Source: Marivibrio halodurans (GTDB lineage: Bacteria; Pseudomonadota; Alphaproteobacteria; UBA8366; Aestuariispiraceae). Taken from it: a stretch of DNA of 64,000 nucleotides. Both the position numbers and the translations under genes were made by a program. The stretch lies in contig NZ_JAGMWN010000005.1 in assembly GCF_017963645.1 (NCBI RefSeq), positions 62,001-126,000 on the forward strand, given 5' to 3'. Below are positions 18,401 through 27,260 of this stretch, piece after piece; the first letter of the stretch is position 1, and each line of letters begins with the position of its first letter. The notes under the pieces are model-generated. The model saw only the letters and a list, made by a program, of their open reading frames with translations. It made no database searches and had not been told where the DNA came from.

Positions 18401-19828
18401 ATGCATCTTTCTACCCTGTACCACATCTCAGTCAAACATGCATGGCCCCGGCGGATGGGGACGATCGGCCGCATCCGTCCCGTCCGCGCGTTCCTCATGG
18501 GATTGCTCGCGCTCTGCGCGGCGACGGTGACGCCCGCCTTCCAGGCCGCGGCGCAAGGGCGGGATTTGCGCTTTATCCGCGATACCGAGATCGAGAACGC
18601 GATGCGCGTCTATCTGGCGCCGATCTTCGATGCCGCCGGGCTGGACCCCGCTTCCGTCAAGATTCACCTGATCCAGGACGATGCCATCAACGCCTTCGTC
18701 GCCGGGGGAATGAACATCTTCATCCATACCGGACTCCTGATCCAGGCCGACGGGCCGGACGAGGTGATCGGCGTGCTGGCTCACGAAGTGGGCCACATCA
18801 CCGGCGGTCATCTGGCGCGTTTCCAGGAAAACGCGGCGAACGCCCAGATCAAGGGACTCGCCGCGATGATCCTGGGCGGCGCGGCGGCGATCGCGGCCGG
18901 CGAGGCGGGCGGCGTGCAGGCCGCGACCATGTTGGGCTCGCAGATCGGACGCCGCTCGCTCCTCAGCTATACCCGTCAGATGGAGCGCTCGGCCGACCAG
19001 GCGGCGATGGAATTCCTGCATCAGGCCGGCTTCACGCCGGAGGGATACCGGGACATCCTGGAAAAGCTGGCGAACCGCGCGAAGCTCTATAGCGCGAACG
19101 CCAACCCCTATGAGCAGACCCACCCGGTGACCGAGGATCGTATCGCCTTCGTCGAGAACCAACTGGCCAACTGGCCGACGGACGCGCCCGGCATTCCAAA
19201 GTCGTTCTACGACCTTCATGAACGGGTGCGCGCCAAGCTGATCGGCTATCTGGCGGAGCCCGAACGGGTGCTGGAACAATATCCGCCGTCGCAAACGGAT
19301 CTGAAATCACGCTATGCGCGGGCGATTTCTCATATGCGCGCCTATCAGCGCGAGGATGCGCTGGAACTCGCCAACGGCCTGATCGAGGACTTTCCGAAGG
19401 ACCCGTTCTTCCGCGAACTGAAGGGCGATATCTATCTCAATACCGGCCAAGTGCGCGAGGCGATCGAGCCTTACGAAGAAGCCATCGAGATGTTGCCCTG
19501 GGCCGCGCTGATCCGCATCAATCTCGCCCGTGCGCTCCTGGAAATGAACGAAAGCCAGTACGAGGAACAGGCGCTCGACCACCTGACCAAGGCGCGCCGT
19601 TACGAGCCGGATTCCTCGGAGCTGTGGCGCCTGACGGCGGCGGTTCAAACACGGCTCGGCAATAGCGGCCAGGCGGCGCTTGCCCAGGCCGAGCGCGCCT
19701 TCCGGAGCGGCAGCAGGCCCGAGGCCAAGACCTACGCCGATCGCGCCATGGTGGAACTGCCCGAAGGGTCCGCCGGATGGCTGCGGGCGCAGGATATCTC
19801 GCTGCAACTCGAAAAAGCGTCCGAGTGA
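18401..19828 (+). CDS. Periplasmic M48-family metalloprotease with TPR domain (BepA/YfgC-like)
   Basis: The protein has a hydrophobic signal segment (FLMGLLALCAATVTPAFQAAAQ) and then an M48 protease domain with the zinc motif HEVGH at residues 128-132 and the QMERSADQAA helix supplying the third ligand. C-terminal TPR-like repeats follow from about residue 270. This architecture matches BepA (YfgC), a periplasmic protease and chaperone that degrades or assists outer-membrane proteins such as LptD. I placed the start at 18401, behind AAGAGG. An ATG at 18455 would give a more usual signal-peptide n-region, so the start is uncertain. It diverges from the GGT-like gene with only 52 bp between them. 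Confidence 0.88.
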   Translation: MHLSTLYHISVKHAWPRRMGTIGRIRPVRAFLMGLLALCAATVTPAFQAAAQGRDLRFIRDTEIENAMRVYLAPIFDAAGLDPASVKIHLIQDDAINAFVAGGMNIFIHTGLLIQADGPDEVIGVLAHEVGHITGGHLARFQENAANAQIKGLAAMILGGAAAIAAGEAGGVQAATMLGSQIGRRSLLSYTRQMERSADQAAMEFLHQAGFTPEGYRDILEKLANRAKLYSANANPYEQTHPVTEDRIAFVENQLANWPTDAPGIPKSFYDLHERVRAKLIGYLAEPERVLEQYPPSQTDLKSRYARAISHMRAYQREDALELANGLIEDFPKDPFFRELKGDIYLNTGQVREAIEPYEEAIEMLPWAALIRINLARALLEMNESQYEEQALDHLTKARRYEPDSSELWRLTAAVQTRLGNSGQAALAQAERAFRSGSRPEAKTYADRAMVELPEGSAGWLRAQDISLQLEKASE

Positions 19829-19948
19829 CCGCGCATCCCGTCTACTCCCGGTTTTAGGGCTGTCTTGGGGCGGTCTTGGCCGCATCCGCTCAAAGCCGCG
19901 TGATCGGGAGAGGATCGAGATGCTTTTTCCTTGGCCCGCGCCACCGGC

Positions 19949-19982
19949 CCGCCTAGCCTGCGCATCCGCCTAGCCTGCGCAT
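19949..19982. repeat. Perfect 17-bp tandem duplication
   Basis: The unit CCGCCTAGCCTGCGCAT occurs twice in a row at 19949-19965 and 19966-19982, in the leader of the DsbA-like gene. It looks like a simple slippage duplication. No function is evident. Confidence 0.8.
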
Positions 19983-20020
19983 TCGCCGACACGCCCCCTG
20001 TAATGGAGAACGAGGCGCCC

Positions 20021-20803
20021 ATGTTCACGACCATCCGCCCCCTGCCCGCCCTGGTTCTCGCCGCATGCCTCGCCCTGACGCTAACGGGCATCGCGCGGGC
20101 GGATGACGACGCATCGGGGAACGACGGGCTGAGCGAACGTGAGCGCGCGGAGGTCGAGACGCTGGTACGCGACTATATCCTCGACCATCCGGAGGTGATC
20201 CTGGAGGCCGTGCAGCGCTTGCAGGCCCGCCAGCAGGCGGAGGAGGAGGCGCGCTCCCAAGCCGCGCTCGCCGACCGGGCGGAGGATATCGACAATCACC
20301 CGATGGACCCGACCCACGGCCCCGCCGACGCGCCAGTCACGCTGGTAGAGTTCTTCGATTACAATTGCGGCTACTGCAAGAAGCTGCTGCCCGTGATGAC
20401 CAAGCTGATCGAGGAGCGGGACGATCTGCGCATCGTCTTCAAGGAATTCCCGATCCTGACACCGGAATCGGAGATCGCGGCGCGCGCCGCGCTGGCCGCC
20501 GACAGGCAGGACCTCTATCTCCCCTTCCATCAAGCCCTGATGTCCATGCGCGGCCAGATGACGGAAGCACGTATCCTGGAGACGGCCGCCTCCGTCGGCC
20601 TCGACCTCGACCGGCTGCGGCAGGACATGGCCGCCGGGGAGATTTCCAGGCATATCGCCGAAACCAAGGCGCTGGCCCAGGAAATCGGCGTCACCGGTAC
20701 GCCGGCATTGGTAATCGGCGACACGCTGGTACCGGGCGCGGTTCCCTATGAGCGGATCGTGGCGCTGCTCGACGAAGCCGAGGCGCGCGCGACGGCCGAG
20801 TGA
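20021..20803 (+). CDS. DsbA/Com1-like thiol:disulfide interchange protein
   Basis: The 260-residue exported protein has a signal peptide ending GIARA. A helical N-terminal segment (LVRDYILDHPEVILEAVQRLQ, the ScsC/DsbA N-terminal helix type) precedes a thioredoxin fold. The active site is C116-G-Y-C119 in FFDYNCGYCKK, and the cis-proline loop is TGTPALV. Such proteins oxidise or isomerise disulfides in the periplasm. The oligomerisation-helix plus DsbA layout resembles ScsC/BdbD-like proteins more than E. coli DsbA. The ATG at 20021 follows GAGG; an ATG 18 bases upstream has no ribosome binding site. sfsA follows after 3 bp. Confidence 0.9.
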   Translation: MFTTIRPLPALVLAACLALTLTGIARADDDASGNDGLSERERAEVETLVRDYILDHPEVILEAVQRLQARQQAEEEARSQAALADRAEDIDNHPMDPTHGPADAPVTLVEFFDYNCGYCKKLLPVMTKLIEERDDLRIVFKEFPILTPESEIAARAALAADRQDLYLPFHQALMSMRGQMTEARILETAASVGLDLDRLRQDMAAGEISRHIAETKALAQEIGVTGTPALVIGDTLVPGAVPYERIVALLDEAEARATAE

Positions 20804-20806
20804 CGG

Positions 20807-21538
20807 ATGCGCTTCCCGACGCCCCTCGTCCCCGGGCGGCTGACGCGCCGCTATAAGCGGTTCCTGGCGGACGTACGGCTGGAGGACGGAAGCCTCGTCA
20901 CCGCCCATTGCGCCAATCCGGGATCAATGATGGGACTGGCCGCGCCGGACAGCCCGGTCTGGCTCGCCCCGAACCCCAATCCGAAGGCGAAGCTCGACTG
21001 GCGCTGGGAGATCGCGACACAGCGCATCGACGGCACCGACCACATGGTCGGAATCAATACCGGGCGCGCCAACCGCATCGCGGAGGAGTCGATCCTGGCC
21101 GGGCGCATCCCGGAGCTCGCCGGCTATGAAAGCCTGCGGCGGGAGGTAAAGTACGGCCGGGCGAGCCGCGTCGATCTCCTGCTCGAAAGCCCGGAGGCGG
21201 ACGCGCCGCCCTGCTATGTCGAGGTGAAGAGCGTCACGCTGCGCCGCCCGGACGGCCCATTTCCCGGGGCCGCGGAGTTCCCCGACGCGGTCACCGCGCG
21301 CGGGGCGAAGCATCTCGACGAACTGGCCGCGATGCGGGCGGAAGGCGCGCGCGCCGTCATGCTCTATCTTGTTCAGCGTGCCGATTGCACCCATTTCCGG
21401 ATAGCGGACGATATCGATCCCACCTATGCCGAGGCGCTGGAAGAGGCGCGGGGGGCATGCGTCGATTGTTTGTGCTACGATTGTGTCGTGGGGCCGGAGG
21501 GCATAGAACTCCGTTCCGCCTTGAACATTTCACCCTGA
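20807..21538 (+). CDS. sfsA: DNA/RNA nuclease SfsA family protein
   Basis: The 243-residue protein has the SfsA family N-terminus (RFPTPLVPGRLTRRYKRFL), the CANPGSMMGL segment near residue 35 and the CYVEVKSVTL motif with its PD-(D/E)XK-like acidic and lysine residues around residue 140. SfsA was first described as stimulating maltose genes in E. coli and is now described as a sugar-fermentation stimulation/nuclease family protein; its cellular role is unclear. It begins 3 bp after the DsbA-like gene and is followed by map, so dsbA-like/sfsA/map/radC is a probable operon. Confidence 0.94.
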   Translation: MRFPTPLVPGRLTRRYKRFLADVRLEDGSLVTAHCANPGSMMGLAAPDSPVWLAPNPNPKAKLDWRWEIATQRIDGTDHMVGINTGRANRIAEESILAGRIPELAGYESLRREVKYGRASRVDLLLESPEADAPPCYVEVKSVTLRRPDGPFPGAAEFPDAVTARGAKHLDELAAMRAEGARAVMLYLVQRADCTHFRIADDIDPTYAEALEEARGACVDCLCYDCVVGPEGIELRSALNISP

Positions 21539-21591
21539 CCCCGTTCCCCGACCGCCCGTCGGGTGTCTCTCTCGAAGATCGGACATAACCG

Positions 21592-22407
21592 ATGAACAAG
21601 ATCTATAATAGCGAGGCTGGCCGCATAAAGCTGCATGGCGCCAGCGAATTCGAGGGCATGCGCCGCGCCGGACGGCTGGCGGCCCAGGTGCTGGACTTCA
21701 TCACGGACCATGTCCAACCCGGCATCAGCACCGGCGAATTGGACCGGCTGTGTCACGATTTCATCACCGCCGCGGGCGCTACTCCCGCGCCGCTGAATTA
21801 TCGCGGGTTCCCGAAATCGGTCTGCACCAGCATCAACCATGTCGTCTGCCACGGTATTCCGGACGATTCGAAGAAACTTAAGAATGGCGACACCCTCAAT
21901 ATCGATATCACGGTAATCCTGGACGGCTGGCACGGCGATACCAGCCGGATGTTCCTGGTCGGCGACAAGGTGTCGGTGAAGGCCCGTAACCTGACCCGCG
22001 TCACCTATGAATGCATGATGAAGGGGATCGAGGTCGTGCGGCCCGGCGCGACGCTGGGCGACATCGGGGCGGCGATCCAGGAGCATGCGGAGGCGCATCG
22101 CTTCTCGGTCGTGCGCGATTTCTGCGGGCACGGCATCGGCCGCGTCTTCCACGACGCGCCGAGCGTCCTGCATTACGGCAAGGCCGGCGAGGGCCTGGAA
22201 CTGAAGGAAGGCATGTTCTTCACGGTCGAGCCCATGATCAATGCCGGGAAGTATCCGGTGAAGATCCTGAACGACGGGTGGACGGCCGTGACCAAGGACA
22301 AGTCCCTTTCCGCCCAGTTCGAGCATACGATCGCGGTTACCGCCGACGGGTACGAGATATTCACGCTCTCGCCCAAGGGCTGGAACCAACCCCCGTACGA
22401 CGCCTGA
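21592..22407 (+). CDS. map: Methionine aminopeptidase, type I
   Basis: Map removes the N-terminal methionine from nascent proteins. The 271-residue length is normal. The dinuclear metal ligands can be followed: Asp in NIDITVILDGWHGDTSRMF (two Asp), His in CGHGIGRVFHDAPS, and Glu in FFTVEPMI and QFEHTIAVT. The SINHVVCHGIP motif includes the substrate-contacting His. The position between sfsA and radC is common in alphaproteobacteria. Confidence 0.97.
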   Translation: MNKIYNSEAGRIKLHGASEFEGMRRAGRLAAQVLDFITDHVQPGISTGELDRLCHDFITAAGATPAPLNYRGFPKSVCTSINHVVCHGIPDDSKKLKNGDTLNIDITVILDGWHGDTSRMFLVGDKVSVKARNLTRVTYECMMKGIEVVRPGATLGDIGAAIQEHAEAHRFSVVRDFCGHGIGRVFHDAPSVLHYGKAGEGLELKEGMFFTVEPMINAGKYPVKILNDGWTAVTKDKSLSAQFEHTIAVTADGYEIFTLSPKGWNQPPYDA

Positions 22408-22442
22408 TCCCATATCGCTCAAGCGCAAGAGACCCGCACCCG

Positions 22443-23150
22443 ATGGCCGAGGGCAATCCGCCGGAACAACCGCGCGAGAAACCACACTACCATGAGCATA
22501 GGAAACGTCTGCGCGCCCGTTTCACGGGGGACATGGGCGCGTCCATGCCGGACTACGAACTGCTCGAACTGGTGCTCTGCGGTATCATCCCGCGTCGCGA
22601 CGTGAAGCCGATCGCCAAGGCGTTGCTGAAACGATTCGGCGGGTTCGGCGATGTGATCGGCGCCGACCCGCGCGAGATCGCCCGGGTCGAGGGCATGGGC
22701 GAGACCTCGGCCATCCAATTGAAAGCGATCCAGCAGGCGGCGATCCGCCTCCTGCGTCACGAGATCACGGATGGTCATGTGCTATCGAGTTGGGACGCCG
22801 TGCTCGACTATTGCCGCGCGGCGATGGGCCGGGAAAAGGTGGAGCAGTTCCGCCTGCTTTTCCTCAACAACCGCAACCGGCTGATCGCGGACGAGGTGCA
22901 GCAGACCGGCACCGTGGATCACACCCCCCTCTATCCGCGCGAGGTGGTGCGGCGCGCGCTGGAACTCGGCGCCAGCGCGCTTGTCATGGTCCACAATCAC
23001 CCATCCGGCGACCCTACCCCGTCGAAGGCGGATATCGCCATGACGCACGCGGTGCGCGATGCCCTGTCGAAGATCGACATCCGGCTTCACGACCACATCA
23101 TCATCGGACGCAAGGACACAGTCAGTCTGCGCAGCGACGGGCTGATCTGA
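22443..23150 (+). CDS. radC: RadC family JAB-domain protein
   Basis: The 235-residue protein has an N-terminal helix-hairpin-helix-type region (YELLELVLCGIIPRRDVKPIAKALL and VEGMGETSAIQLKAI) and a C-terminal JAB/MPN domain with the metal motif VHNHPSGDPTPSKAD. Despite the name, RadC is not an established recombination repair factor; the MPN domain suggests a metal-dependent hydrolase or structural role. The frame is open upstream inside map, but the ATG at 22443 lies 35 bp after the map stop and gives a normal N-terminus. Confidence 0.93.
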   Translation: MAEGNPPEQPREKPHYHEHRKRLRARFTGDMGASMPDYELLELVLCGIIPRRDVKPIAKALLKRFGGFGDVIGADPREIARVEGMGETSAIQLKAIQQAAIRLLRHEITDGHVLSSWDAVLDYCRAAMGREKVEQFRLLFLNNRNRLIADEVQQTGTVDHTPLYPREVVRRALELGASALVMVHNHPSGDPTPSKADIAMTHAVRDALSKIDIRLHDHIIIGRKDTVSLRSDGLI

Positions 23151-23171
23151 CGGCCTTCGGCTGTTCACCGC

Positions 23172-24680
23172 TTACATATAGGGCTGAACCAGATGCGCGG
23201 CGCCGTCGCGCAGTTTCGTCAGAATCGGACGGGTTCGCAGTTCACCCAGCGACAACGGCCGCGCCACCGCGACCCGGCGGTCGATCAGCGCATCGATCCG
23301 TGCGGCGAAATTCGTATCGTACCATTCCGCGACATATTCGAAATTGAGCCGCAGCGAGCGCATGTCCCAATTGCCGCTGCCGATCAGCGACCAGGCGCCG
23401 TCGACGGTCATCAGCTTCGTATGATCGAAGGGGGCGGGCCTGAGCCAGATCTTGGCCCCGGCGGCGAGCGCCGTCTCCTGCTCGACCCGGCCGGCCCATT
23501 GCAGAATACGATGGTCCGACGTCTCCGGCAGCACGATCTCGATGCCGACACCGCCGGCCGCGGCGAGTTTCAAGGCGGACAGCACCGTCTCGTCCGGCAG
23601 GAAATAGGGCGTGACGATCCGGATCGACCGCCGCGCCGACAGGATGGCGGCCAGCAGCGTCCAGCGCAGCGGATTCTCCTCGTAATCCGGGCCGGAAGCG
23701 ATCCCGCGACCGAGCAGATCGCCGGCGGGCGCGAGATCGGGATACCATTCCTCCCCCATCAGCGTCTCGCCGGTGGTGAAGCACCAATCGGCGGCGAAGC
23801 GCTCCATCACCTGGGTGACGATCGGCCCTTCCAGCCGGAAATGCACGTCGTCGACGCCCTCGGCCGGCCCCACCGTCTCCAGCAGGCATTCCTCCTTGAT
23901 GTTAAGCCCCCCGGTGAAGGCGAGCCGCCCGTCCGCGATCAGCAGCTTCGCGTGATTGCGCATGTTGAGATAGGGCATGCGCCAGGGAACGAGGCTGAAA
24001 AGGAACCGCTGCACCGGAACACCGGCCCGACGCAGATGATAAAGAACCGGCTGCCAACTGTCATAGGCCCCGACACCGTCAACCAGCACCCGGACCGTCA
24101 CCCCGCGATCATGGGCGCGTTCCAGCGCATCCGCGAAACGCCCGCCGATCGCGTCGTTCCGGAAAATATAGCTGGAGAGCGCCACGCTGCGCGTCGCACC
24201 GTCGATGGCGGTCAGCATCTCCGCATAGGCCCGGTCTCCGCCGTCAAAGGGCTCCACCTTGTTGCCGCCGACCGGCGCATTGCTCGACAGGTAATCAACT
24301 CGACGCGCGATACCCGCCAGATGGTGCAGGCGGGGAGACAAAGCCGCGCGCGCGGCCTTCGGCCCCACCCCCGTTCCGGCCAGGGCCGGATCATCCCGTA
24401 CGCGCAGCCCCTTCAACTTCGCGGCCCGCCGCGCCACGCGGTTGATACCGAACAGATAATAGATCAAGCCCCCCGCCACGGGGACGAACAGGATGAAGCC
24501 AACCCAAGCCACGGCGCCCCTGCTGTCCCGCTTCTTCAGCAAAACGTGACCAAGAGCCGCGAGCGCCAGAACGACCGCCGAGAGCGTGAAGAGGAGATTC
24601 GGATCGTCCGCTGTCCAGTACATCTCGTCTATATGCGCGGGCGGGTCGATGCGCTCAAGCACGCCGATGGGGCCAGCCAT
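23172..24680 (-). CDS. cls: Cardiolipin synthase
   Basis: The 502-residue membrane protein has two N-terminal transmembrane segments (LLFTLSAVVLALAALGHVLL and WVGFILFVPVAGGLIYYLF). Two phospholipase D HKD motifs follow: HAKLLIADGRLAFTGGLN around residue 240 and HTKLMTVDGAWSLIGSGNWD around residue 420. Cls joins two phosphatidylglycerol molecules to make cardiolipin and glycerol. The start at 24680 is one of two possibilities; an ATG at 24623 would begin just before the first membrane segment. Neither has a strong ribosome binding site. It diverges from the homogentisate dioxygenase-like gene by 84 bp. Confidence 0.93.
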   Translation of the reverse strand: MAGPIGVLERIDPPAHIDEMYWTADDPNLLFTLSAVVLALAALGHVLLKKRDSRGAVAWVGFILFVPVAGGLIYYLFGINRVARRAAKLKGLRVRDDPALAGTGVGPKAARAALSPRLHHLAGIARRVDYLSSNAPVGGNKVEPFDGGDRAYAEMLTAIDGATRSVALSSYIFRNDAIGGRFADALERAHDRGVTVRVLVDGVGAYDSWQPVLYHLRRAGVPVQRFLFSLVPWRMPYLNMRNHAKLLIADGRLAFTGGLNIKEECLLETVGPAEGVDDVHFRLEGPIVTQVMERFAADWCFTTGETLMGEEWYPDLAPAGDLLGRGIASGPDYEENPLRWTLLAAILSARRSIRIVTPYFLPDETVLSALKLAAAGGVGIEIVLPETSDHRILQWAGRVEQETALAAGAKIWLRPAPFDHTKLMTVDGAWSLIGSGNWDMRSLRLNFEYVAEWYDTNFAARIDALIDRRVAVARPLSLGELRTRPILTKLRDGAAHLVQPYM

Positions 24681-24764
24681 TCGGTTTCATTTGCAACCAT
24701 CTTGCGCGAAGCATCGGTGAAAGCGAAGGTGGGGATAAGAGAAAGAACGAGGAGGACGCCCATC

Positions 24765-25937
24765 ATGCGGCATCATATACCCGTGCACCATGTCGAGGGC
24801 ACGGCATCGCGTCAGGCGCATGCCGGCCTGCCCGAGGGCACCTATGAACGCGAGATGGGCAAGGAAGGGTTCTTCGGCCCGGCCTCCCATCTCTATCACG
24901 CCAATCCGCCGACGGGCTGGATCGATTGGGAAGGTCCCCTGAAACCCCGTGCCTTCGACCTGAACCGGATCGAAACGGTGGCGCCGGGTCCCTGGGACGC
25001 CCCGACCTTCCTGCATAACGCCAATTGCAAGATGCGCTTCTGGCGAACCGAAGGCGCGATGGACCATCTGGCGCGTAACGCCGACGGGGACGACTTGATC
25101 TTCATCCACGCCGGCCAGGGCGACCTGTTTTGCGATTTCGGGCATCTGGCGGTCGAGGCCGGGGATTATATCGTCCTGCCACGCGGCACCATGTGGCGGA
25201 TGGCGGCTTCGGGCCGGATGGAAGCCCTGCTGATCGAGGCGACGGGCGGCAGCTACATGCTTCCCGACAAGGGGCTGGTGGGCCCGCATGCGATTTTCGA
25301 TCCAGCGATGCTCGACCTGCCGCGGTTGGACGAGGCCTTCGACGCGCAGCGCGCGGGGCCGGAGGCGGGCGTCGAATGGCGGGTCCGCATCCGGCGCCTG
25401 GGCCAGATTTCGACCGTCACCTATCCCTTCAATCCGCTCGATGCGGTCGGCTGGAAGGGGAATCTCGCGCCGGTGCGCATCAATGTGCGCGATATCCGGC
25501 CCTTGATGAGCCACCGCTATCACCTGCCGCCCTCGGCCCATACCACCTTCGTCGGCAATCGTTTCGTCGTCTGCACCTTCGCGCCGCGCCCGTTCGAGAG
25601 CGATCCGGATGCCCTCAAGGTGCCGTTCTTCCACAACAACGACGATTACGACGAGGTGCTGTTCTATCACGCGGGCGACTTCTTCAGCCGCGACAATATC
25701 GATGCCGGCATGGTGACCTTCCATCCCTGCGGCTTCACGCACGGGCCCCATCCGAAGGCGCTCCAGGCCGCCTTCACCCCGCGCAAATCCGCGACCGACG
25801 AATATGCGGTAATGATCGATACCCGTGATCCCCTGGAGGTCGGGCCCCTTCCCGCCGGGGTCGAGAACCCCGACTATCACCGTAGTTGGATGGACGGCGA
25901 CGCATCCGGCGCATCGTCTCCGGAGGCTTCGAAATGA
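24765..25937 (+). CDS. Homogentisate 1,2-dioxygenase-like cupin enzyme
   Basis: The 390-residue protein resembles bacterial homogentisate 1,2-dioxygenase, which opens the ring of homogentisate in tyrosine breakdown. The C-terminal iron-site region reads FFHNNDDYDEVLFYHAGDF and then FTHGPHP, supplying His, Glu (or Asp) and His positions equivalent to the human ligands, although the first His-Glu spacing is one residue longer by my count. The start at 24765 follows GAGGAGGACG. The fumarylacetoacetase-like gene overlaps its stop by ATGA. A related ring-cleaving cupin is the alternative, because the protein is shorter than the usual 430-450 residues. Confidence 0.82.
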   Translation: MRHHIPVHHVEGTASRQAHAGLPEGTYEREMGKEGFFGPASHLYHANPPTGWIDWEGPLKPRAFDLNRIETVAPGPWDAPTFLHNANCKMRFWRTEGAMDHLARNADGDDLIFIHAGQGDLFCDFGHLAVEAGDYIVLPRGTMWRMAASGRMEALLIEATGGSYMLPDKGLVGPHAIFDPAMLDLPRLDEAFDAQRAGPEAGVEWRVRIRRLGQISTVTYPFNPLDAVGWKGNLAPVRINVRDIRPLMSHRYHLPPSAHTTFVGNRFVVCTFAPRPFESDPDALKVPFFHNNDDYDEVLFYHAGDFFSRDNIDAGMVTFHPCGFTHGPHPKALQAAFTPRKSATDEYAVMIDTRDPLEVGPLPAGVENPDYHRSWMDGDASGASSPEASK

Positions 25938-26998
25938 GACTGGCCAGCCTGCGGGACGCGGTACCCGGCACGCCGGCGCACCGGGACGGCACGCTCGTCC
26001 TCGTCGATCGCGCCATGCGCTCCATGGTCCATGCCACCGACATCGCGCCGACCCTGCAGGCCGTGCTCGACGATTGGAAGACCTTCGCGCCGGCCTTGAG
26101 GGATCTGGCAATGGCGTTGGAGGCGGGCACCCTGAAGGATGCCGGCCCCTTCGACCCGTCTCGGTGTCTCGCCCCCCTGCCGCGCGCCTATCAATGGGCC
26201 GACGCGTCGGCCTATGTGAACCACGTGGCGCTGGTCCGGCGGGCACGTGGGGCGGAACTTCCCGAGAGTTTTTGGGAAGACCCGCTGATCTATCAAGGTG
26301 GCTCCGACGGTTTCCTCGGCCCGACGGACGATATCGCGCTGGCGCATCCGGATTTCGGTCTCGATTTCGAGGCGGAGATCGCCGTCGTCACCGACGATGT
26401 GCCGATGGGTGTCGATCCGGAGGAGGCGGCCGGACATATCAGGCTCCTGATGTTGGTGAACGACGTCAGCCTGCGCGGTCTGATCCCCGGGGAACTGGCC
26501 AAGGGGTTCGGGTTCTTCCAATCGAAACCGCCCAGCGCCTTCGCCCCGCTCGCCGTCACGCCGGATGAACTCGGCGACGCTTGGGACGGGCGGAAACTTC
26601 ACCTGCCGTTATCCAGCTATTTGAACGGCACCCTGTTCGGCAGACCGGAGGCGGGCGAGGACATGACCTTCGACTTCCCCCGCCTGATCGCGCATGCGGC
26701 ACGAACGCGCCCCCTTGGGGCGGGCACGATCATCGGTTCCGGCACGGTATCGAACCGGGACCCGGACGGCGGCCCCGGAAGGCCGGTCGCATGGGGCGGG
26801 CGCGGCTATAGCTGTATCGCGGAACAGCGCGTGGTCGAGACGATTCGCGACGGCGCGCCCACGACCCCGTTCCTGCGAACCGGGGACCACGTGCGAATCG
26901 AGATGGTCGATCCAGACGGGCATTCCCTGTTCGGCGCGATCGACGCACGCGTCACGGCCTATTCACCATATAGTACCAACGACCGATTTCGCGACTAA
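25934..26998 (+). CDS. Fumarylacetoacetate hydrolase family protein
   Basis: The 354-residue protein matches the FAH family. It has acidic metal ligands in DFGLDFEAEIAVVTDD and LMLVNDVSLRGLI, the FFQSKPPSAFAPLAVTPDEL segment and a GAGTIIGSGTVSNRD loop. FAH hydrolyses fumarylacetoacetate (or maleylacetoacetate-derived analogues) to fumarate and acetoacetate, the last step of homogentisate breakdown. It starts within the ATGA overlap with the dioxygenase-like gene, so the pair is translationally coupled. No maleylacetoacetate isomerase or 4-hydroxyphenylpyruvate dioxygenase gene is adjacent. Confidence 0.88.
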   Translation: MRLASLRDAVPGTPAHRDGTLVLVDRAMRSMVHATDIAPTLQAVLDDWKTFAPALRDLAMALEAGTLKDAGPFDPSRCLAPLPRAYQWADASAYVNHVALVRRARGAELPESFWEDPLIYQGGSDGFLGPTDDIALAHPDFGLDFEAEIAVVTDDVPMGVDPEEAAGHIRLLMLVNDVSLRGLIPGELAKGFGFFQSKPPSAFAPLAVTPDELGDAWDGRKLHLPLSSYLNGTLFGRPEAGEDMTFDFPRLIAHAARTRPLGAGTIIGSGTVSNRDPDGGPGRPVAWGGRGYSCIAEQRVVETIRDGAPTTPFLRTGDHVRIEMVDPDGHSLFGAIDARVTAYSPYSTNDRFRD

Positions 26999-27045
26999 CC
27001 CCCATCCGGCAAAAAGGCCCGATATCCGCCCTTTTCCCTACGGAA

Positions 27046-27066
27046 TCAGGGAATCACACTCCCTGA
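27046..27066 (+). terminator. Weak hairpin downstream of the FAH gene
   Basis: TCAGGGA at 27046-27052 pairs with TCCCTGA at 27060-27066 around a 7-nt loop, 48 bp after the FAH stop in an AT-rich gap. The following bases (AACTTTAG) hold only a short T run, so this is a tentative terminator. Confidence 0.35.
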
Positions 27067-27137
27067 AACTTTAGTAATTTATAAACGAAATTCCGAAAAA
27101 ATAGACCTTTCGGCCCTCGAAATGTAGATGAGAAATC

Positions 27138-27151
27138 ATAACATATGTTAT
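27138..27151. promoter_or_regulatory. 14-bp perfect palindrome upstream of marR-like gene, candidate operator
   Basis: ATAACATATGTTAT is a perfect palindrome about 110 bp before the MarR-family gene, inside an AT-rich stretch that contrasts with its surroundings. MarR dimers bind palindromes of this kind and often regulate themselves. That this one is the operator of the adjacent regulator is inference. Confidence 0.5.
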
Positions 27152-27260
27152 ACTCAGCAAGCCGAAGCATTGAGCTTACTGGTAGTCATCGAGGGGTTTC
27201 GGAAGCGGGTATCACGTTCCCGAAGGGCCCAGTGCGCGGAATGAACAGCGGTCGGACTTC

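Noticed and set aside
23193-24764. Upstream extension of the homogentisate dioxygenase-like frame, antisense to cls
   Set aside because: The conserved enzyme starts at 24765 behind GAGGAGGACG. The 524-codon extension only reads the complement of cardiolipin synthase.
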